A stretch of 64,000 nt of DNA from Listeria monocytogenes (GTDB lineage Bacteria > Bacillota > Bacilli > Lactobacillales > Listeriaceae): the NCBI RefSeq assembly GCF_041765605.1, contig NZ_CP168900.1, forward strand, positions 2,434,001 to 2,498,000, written 5' to 3'. Each line of letters opens with the position of its first letter. Positions within the stretch are counted from its first letter, which is position 1. A program made the position numbers and the translations under genes. Positions 60,817 through 64,000 of this stretch are shown here, piece by piece. The notes under the pieces were generated by a model that saw only the letters and a list, made by a program, of their open reading frames with translations, did no database searches and was not told the DNA's origin.

Positions 60817-61183
60817 TGGAGATGGTGGGAGTCGAACCCACGTCCAGAAATATCGGCACTTAAATATCTACGAGCGTAGTCACCGTATTAGCATTTCGCA
60901 TAAACATCGGCCCGGTAACAGGCTTCCATTCAGCTAGTCTGATTAAGCTCTTCTATTTAACCCCAGACGGAGATTAACTAGTGTAGCCCACTTAGAGTGA
61001 GACCCTTACCGTAGCACATGGGCGATGCACGGAGGATCAGCTATGCTACTGCTTATTAGGCAGCGAAAGCTAGGTTTTGTTTTTCTTTGCCAGTTATTAT
61101 TGGCTTTGACGTTGATAACGAGGACGATCCCCCCGACTCGCAACTCAAGCTCGAACTATCCCTGTCGAATCCGTAACATCCCC
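60817..61183 (-). ncRNA. ssrA: Transfer-messenger RNA (tmRNA)
   Basis: Rescues stalled ribosomes and tags their products. The 5' end GGGGATG (61183 down) pairs with the 3' CATCTCC (60818-60824) as acceptor stem; the T-arm GGTTCGACTCCC is adjacent. The mRNA-like part encodes GKEKQNLAFAA from the resume codon at 61091 to the stop at 61056. The 3' CCA is not encoded: the discriminator A is followed by TA. A promoter is present upstream at 61207-61235. Confidence 0.95.
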
Positions 61184-61206
61184 AGAGTTAAAGTCTAACA
61201 GTAGTT

Positions 61207-61235
61207 ATTATACAGGAAAAAACGAGGCTTTACAA
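61207..61235 (-). promoter_or_regulatory. SigA promoter of ssrA
   Basis: On the minus strand TTGTAA, a 17-base spacer, then TATAAT; the start would be about 15 bases before the mature tmRNA 5' end. Confidence 0.85.
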
Positions 61236-61298
61236 ACAGAAAAAACTTGTGACATAGCCAAATGCGCAACTATTATTTAGCATGTCACAAGTTTTCCA

Positions 61299-62357
61299 TT
61301 AATTAATGGTTATTTTTACTGAGTAATTCATAACTTCTTCTCCAGAAGATGAGTGTTCTCCATTAAAATCTATCCAAATTTTGTATTCGCCCTTATCAAG
61401 GTTACTTGTCGGCACAATAATTTGCTGCGTCACTTCATCGTAATTAACTGCAAACGAATTGTATATTTCCTTACCTTCAGCATCATCAATCCAAACTTCT
61501 TGAAAACCACTAATTCTACCTAAATCATCCAGTTGCGTATAAATTGGCAGTGTGACATTCGTATCCTCTCCCAAAGTAACATTTTGATCCGGTAAAGTTC
61601 CAATTTGAGCTAGCACAGTTATTTTATCAACAATAGTAGGTGGCAATACATTCAAATAGTTATAACTCAAATCCATACTTAGCAAACTATCCAAATGAGT
61701 AAAATCCGTCATTTCTGTTCTGAATTGATTTTCTTCAAAATTTACTACCTGCAAATTTTTCAAGTTTGTAAAATCAGGAACATCTTCTGAAGTGAGTTCA
61801 CAATTGTACATCATTAAATTTTCTAACTTAGTAAGATTAGAAAAGTCAGGCAAGCCCCCGACAACAGGTCTATTACCAAAATCAAGTATTTTTAATTCTG
61901 GATAGTTTTGATAATCAGGAACTGTAATACTTGCAGGTGGCACTTCACTTGATAGGCCACCGTTTGCAGTTAAGGTATCTAATTTGGGCAAAGTTAGTAA
62001 ATCTGGAAAGCAAGTGAACATAGTTTGCGTAGGATAAATCATGATACTGGTTACATTCGTAAAATAAGCATTTCCTAGCATTTGTAAATCTTCATCTGTA
62101 AGGTAATTGGTAAAATAACCCAACCCTAGAGATGTCACCGCATCCACATCATCTTGGGTAATTACATCTGTCACATCTTTTTTACCAAAGTTCTCCACCA
62201 TATCTTCTGCTAAATTTTCATCCGGAAAAACATCAATTATTCTAGCTGGTAATGGATATACATCTGTCTCATTTGCACTTGCATCTATCGCTTTAAATGA
62301 GACAACCCCGATAATAACTATGCTAAATACCAAGAATAATCTAAATAGATTTTTCAT
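61299..62357 (-). CDS. Secreted LRR (internalin-like) protein without anchor
   Basis: A 352-residue secreted protein: signal peptide about residues 1-30 (LVFSIVIIGVVSFKAIDASA), then degenerate leucine-rich repeats (about 80-235, for example LTKLENLMMYNCELTSEDVP) and a C-terminal Ig-like domain ending in VMNYSVKITIN. There is no LPXTG motif, hydrophobic tail or GW repeat, so it is released or retained non-covalently. Placed downstream of the GH31-type gene. The start is ATG 62357 behind GGAGGAGAT. Confidence 0.85.
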   Translation of the reverse strand: MKNLFRLFLVFSIVIIGVVSFKAIDASANETDVYPLPARIIDVFPDENLAEDMVENFGKKDVTDVITQDDVDAVTSLGLGYFTNYLTDEDLQMLGNAYFTNVTSIMIYPTQTMFTCFPDLLTLPKLDTLTANGGLSSEVPPASITVPDYQNYPELKILDFGNRPVVGGLPDFSNLTKLENLMMYNCELTSEDVPDFTNLKNLQVVNFEENQFRTEMTDFTHLDSLLSMDLSYNYLNVLPPTIVDKITVLAQIGTLPDQNVTLGEDTNVTLPIYTQLDDLGRISGFQEVWIDDAEGKEIYNSFAVNYDEVTQQIIVPTSNLDKGEYKIWIDFNGEHSSSGEEVMNYSVKITIN

Positions 62358-62407
62358 CCTATCTCCTCCAATTTATAAAGGACGGGGAAATTCCGCGCCC
62401 TTCTATA

Positions 62408-64000
62408 TTATTCTGCGGATGGCACAACTCTTACATTATCAATGTGAATGCTCGTTCCTCCTGGGGAATCCATTTGGAAACTAGTATTAATATTGCCTGT
62501 TGTTACTTTGACATCCTTTATTGTTACATAATGCCAAACGTCATCTGCAACTAAGTCAATTGTTTTACCATCGCTGCTATCATAATTATTAACCGTCATT
62601 TGTGCTTTTGCTGCATCATCGTTGCTTACTTTCACCCATGCTTCAACGTCGTAATTCGCATTATTAACTGGAACTGCGATTTGTTGAGCGAGTGTTTGTT
62701 TGTAAGCGCCAGGTAAGTAGAAATAAGCGCTCTGTTTGCCAAATGCTGGTGATTCTGGAGGATTGACACCTGAGCCGCTATCAACGCCGTATGCTTTGTC
62801 CTGTCCATCAGGATGAGACTCTACCCAATTCGTCGTTGCCGCTGCATCCCGCTCAAATCCGCCATTATCGAGTAGATTTACTTCCGACTGTACTGGTGAA
62901 TTGATTGGCTCAGCCGAAACAAGAATTCTATCGATATTTACATTACCAGTAGTTTCGCCGTCTCTTAGGAAGGTAATTTTATTGGTTCCTGCTTTTAAGT
63001 TCACAGCTTTTTCTGTATCTGACCAAATATTCCAGTTTTCACCTTCGGAAGGGAAAGTTACGCGAGAGTTGTAGTCACCATTCGTATATAAATCGAGTGT
63101 TTGTGGCATGCCAGTTCCATTTGCTGTTCGTGTGTTTAGTACGTACTCGCCGTCAGCTGGTACATCCACTTCAAACTTAATTTCATCTCCTGCTGCTCCA
63201 AATCCACCAACAAAACCTTCTCCACTATAGAACCAGTGATCGTTCGCCACTTTTAAAGTGCCGGCAAGGTCCGCTTCTTCTGCTTCGACTTTTGCTACAG
63301 TTGGTGTGAAACCAATATTTACTTTGTCTAGTGATACTTGATCAGCTTTATCGCCTGTGTCCGTTACCACTTTATAAGAAATACTATTTTTCCCTGCTGA
63401 AAGTGGTAATGTTTCGGACTGAACTGACCAATCGGTGTTTGGTTTTAGCGTGGTTTGTTTTACATAATCACCATTGACAAAAATACTTAATGCTTGGTTA
63501 TCTGAGGAAGCATTTTTGTAAGTTAGGTCCACATTATAGTCACCAGAGTCTTTTACATTTGCATAGATAGTAGTTCCGGCGCCGTCTTTATCGTAGCCAT
63601 CCACATACGTTTTTTCAGCAACCGGTTTATCAGCAACTGTATCAGCAAAATTGGATCCTGTTTCCATTTCGTATGCTCCTGTTTGTACGACACTTGCAGA
63701 ACCTGAAGTTGTAATGACAGTATCTGCATCAGCTTGAGCTGGTACTTTTACGTATGTTACTGCTCCGTAAACATCGCTACCTACAGCATATCCGCTACCA
63801 TCGGCATTTTCTAAAGCGGATAAATCGTCATAAACTTTGCTATCTGCGCCATTTACTTGGACACTTTCAGCCGCATTTCCGTGTAGTTTTACAATGTAAT
63901 TCTCTGTGTCGGCTTTATAACTTCCTTCTTTCGCACCAATCGTGAAAGTACTAGTATCAGCTGATTTTGAAGTAGTCATTTTTTGTTTTAGATAGGTATC
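62408..64000 (-). CDS. GH31-type glycosidase, C-terminal part with carbohydrate-binding modules
   Basis: The frame is open through the window end at 64000 (the codons before the internal ATG at 63979 continue in frame), so only the C-terminal part is seen. It begins in a beta-sandwich with FTIGAKEGSYKADTENYIV, typical of the C-terminal domain of GH31 alpha-glucosidases. Three carbohydrate-binding modules follow: two CBM35/6-like (YEMETGSNFADT; VEAEEADLAGT) and one CBM4/22-like (VNLLDNGGFERD). I infer a secreted or surface glucan-processing enzyme (alternan or cycloalternan type); the catalytic domain is not in the window. Confidence 0.75.
   Translation of the reverse strand, partial: DTYLKQKMTTSKSADTSTFTIGAKEGSYKADTENYIVKLHGNAAESVQVNGADSKVYDDLSALENADGSGYAVGSDVYGAVTYVKVPAQADADTVITTSGSASVVQTGAYEMETGSNFADTVADKPVAEKTYVDGYDKDGAGTTIYANVKDSGDYNVDLTYKNASSDNQALSIFVNGDYVKQTTLKPNTDWSVQSETLPLSAGKNSISYKVVTDTGDKADQVSLDKVNIGFTPTVAKVEAEEADLAGTLKVANDHWFYSGEGFVGGFGAAGDEIKFEVDVPADGEYVLNTRTANGTGMPQTLDLYTNGDYNSRVTFPSEGENWNIWSDTEKAVNLKAGTNKITFLRDGETTGNVNIDRILVSAEPINSPVQSEVNLLDNGGFERDAAATTNWVESHPDGQDKAYGVDSGSGVNPPESPAFGKQSAYFYLPGAYKQTLAQQIAVPVNNANYDVEAWVKVSNDDAAKAQMTVNNYDSSDGKTIDLVADDVWHYVTIKDVKVTTGNINTSFQMDSPGGTSIHIDNVRVVPSAE

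Noticed and set aside
62358-62407. Terminator between the GH31-type and LRR genes
   Set aside because: The GC-rich inverted sequence has two mismatches and lacks a convincing T-run, so I left it out.

Overview
The window is chromosomal DNA of a low-GC Gram-positive bacterium, almost certainly Listeria and most likely L. monocytogenes or a close relative. The evidence is the gene content (mrp antiporter, ltrC, cesRK, hupDGC, a gadD3-type decarboxylase, an LPXTG internalin with MucBP repeats), SigB-type promoters, AAGGAGG ribosome binding sites, frequent TTG starts, and a tmRNA whose tag reads GKEKQNLAFAA. All assignments come from reading the sequence and from family knowledge; no search was run.

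Layout. 1-4.4 kb: an aspartokinase cut by the window edge, an unrecognised gene, then a solitary AT-rich reverse transcriptase with a structured leader inserted before the cyclophilin gene, and a 31-codon membrane peptide. 4.5-14.4 kb: an MFS exporter, the complete mrpABCDEFG Na+/H+ antiporter operon, a MenI-type thioesterase, a YuiD-type membrane protein and a ClC-type channel. 14.4-20.2 kb: tandem DUF1963 paralogs, a type II NADH dehydrogenase, a YumC-type ferredoxin reductase, a SigB-controlled oxidoreductase, and yuzB and yuzD. 20.2-21.2 kb: a gene-free kilobase with a strong consensus promoter, a five-hairpin RNA candidate and a 149-bp tandem repeat in C-rich, G-poor DNA. 21.2-24.9 kb: a cell-wall-anchored internalin, an Nfu-type protein and LtrC. 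24.9-31.7 kb: CNNM/CBS protein, GNAT, HAD phosphatase, YutD, YunD, YunE, DUF1634, DUF72.

31.7-36.9 kb holds the sufCDSUB iron-sulfur operon. 37-41.3 kb has a lipoprotein and the metNIQ methionine importer under a SAM riboswitch. 41.3-45.7 kb has a small membrane protein, the CesRK two-component system, a cation diffusion facilitator and the Spx-like/gcvH/thioredoxin-like cluster. 45.8-51.5 kb has two tandem RodA-type glycosyltransferases and the Fur-controlled hupDGC heme importer. 51.6-58.8 kb has an esterase, a SigB-dependent glutamate decarboxylase, an SdpI-like protein, an orphan BglG-type antiterminator with its own RAT/terminator, and small stress or regulatory genes. 58.9-64 kb has an unrecognised secreted/membrane gene pair beside the tmRNA gene, a secreted LRR protein and the C-terminal part of a GH31-type glycosidase cut by the window end.

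Most of the window is core genome. The best candidates for something undescribed are the solitary reverse transcriptase with its structured leader (1.85-3.6 kb), the five-hairpin RNA plus tandem repeats (20.3-20.9 kb), and the gene pair next to ssrA (59.0-60.4 kb).
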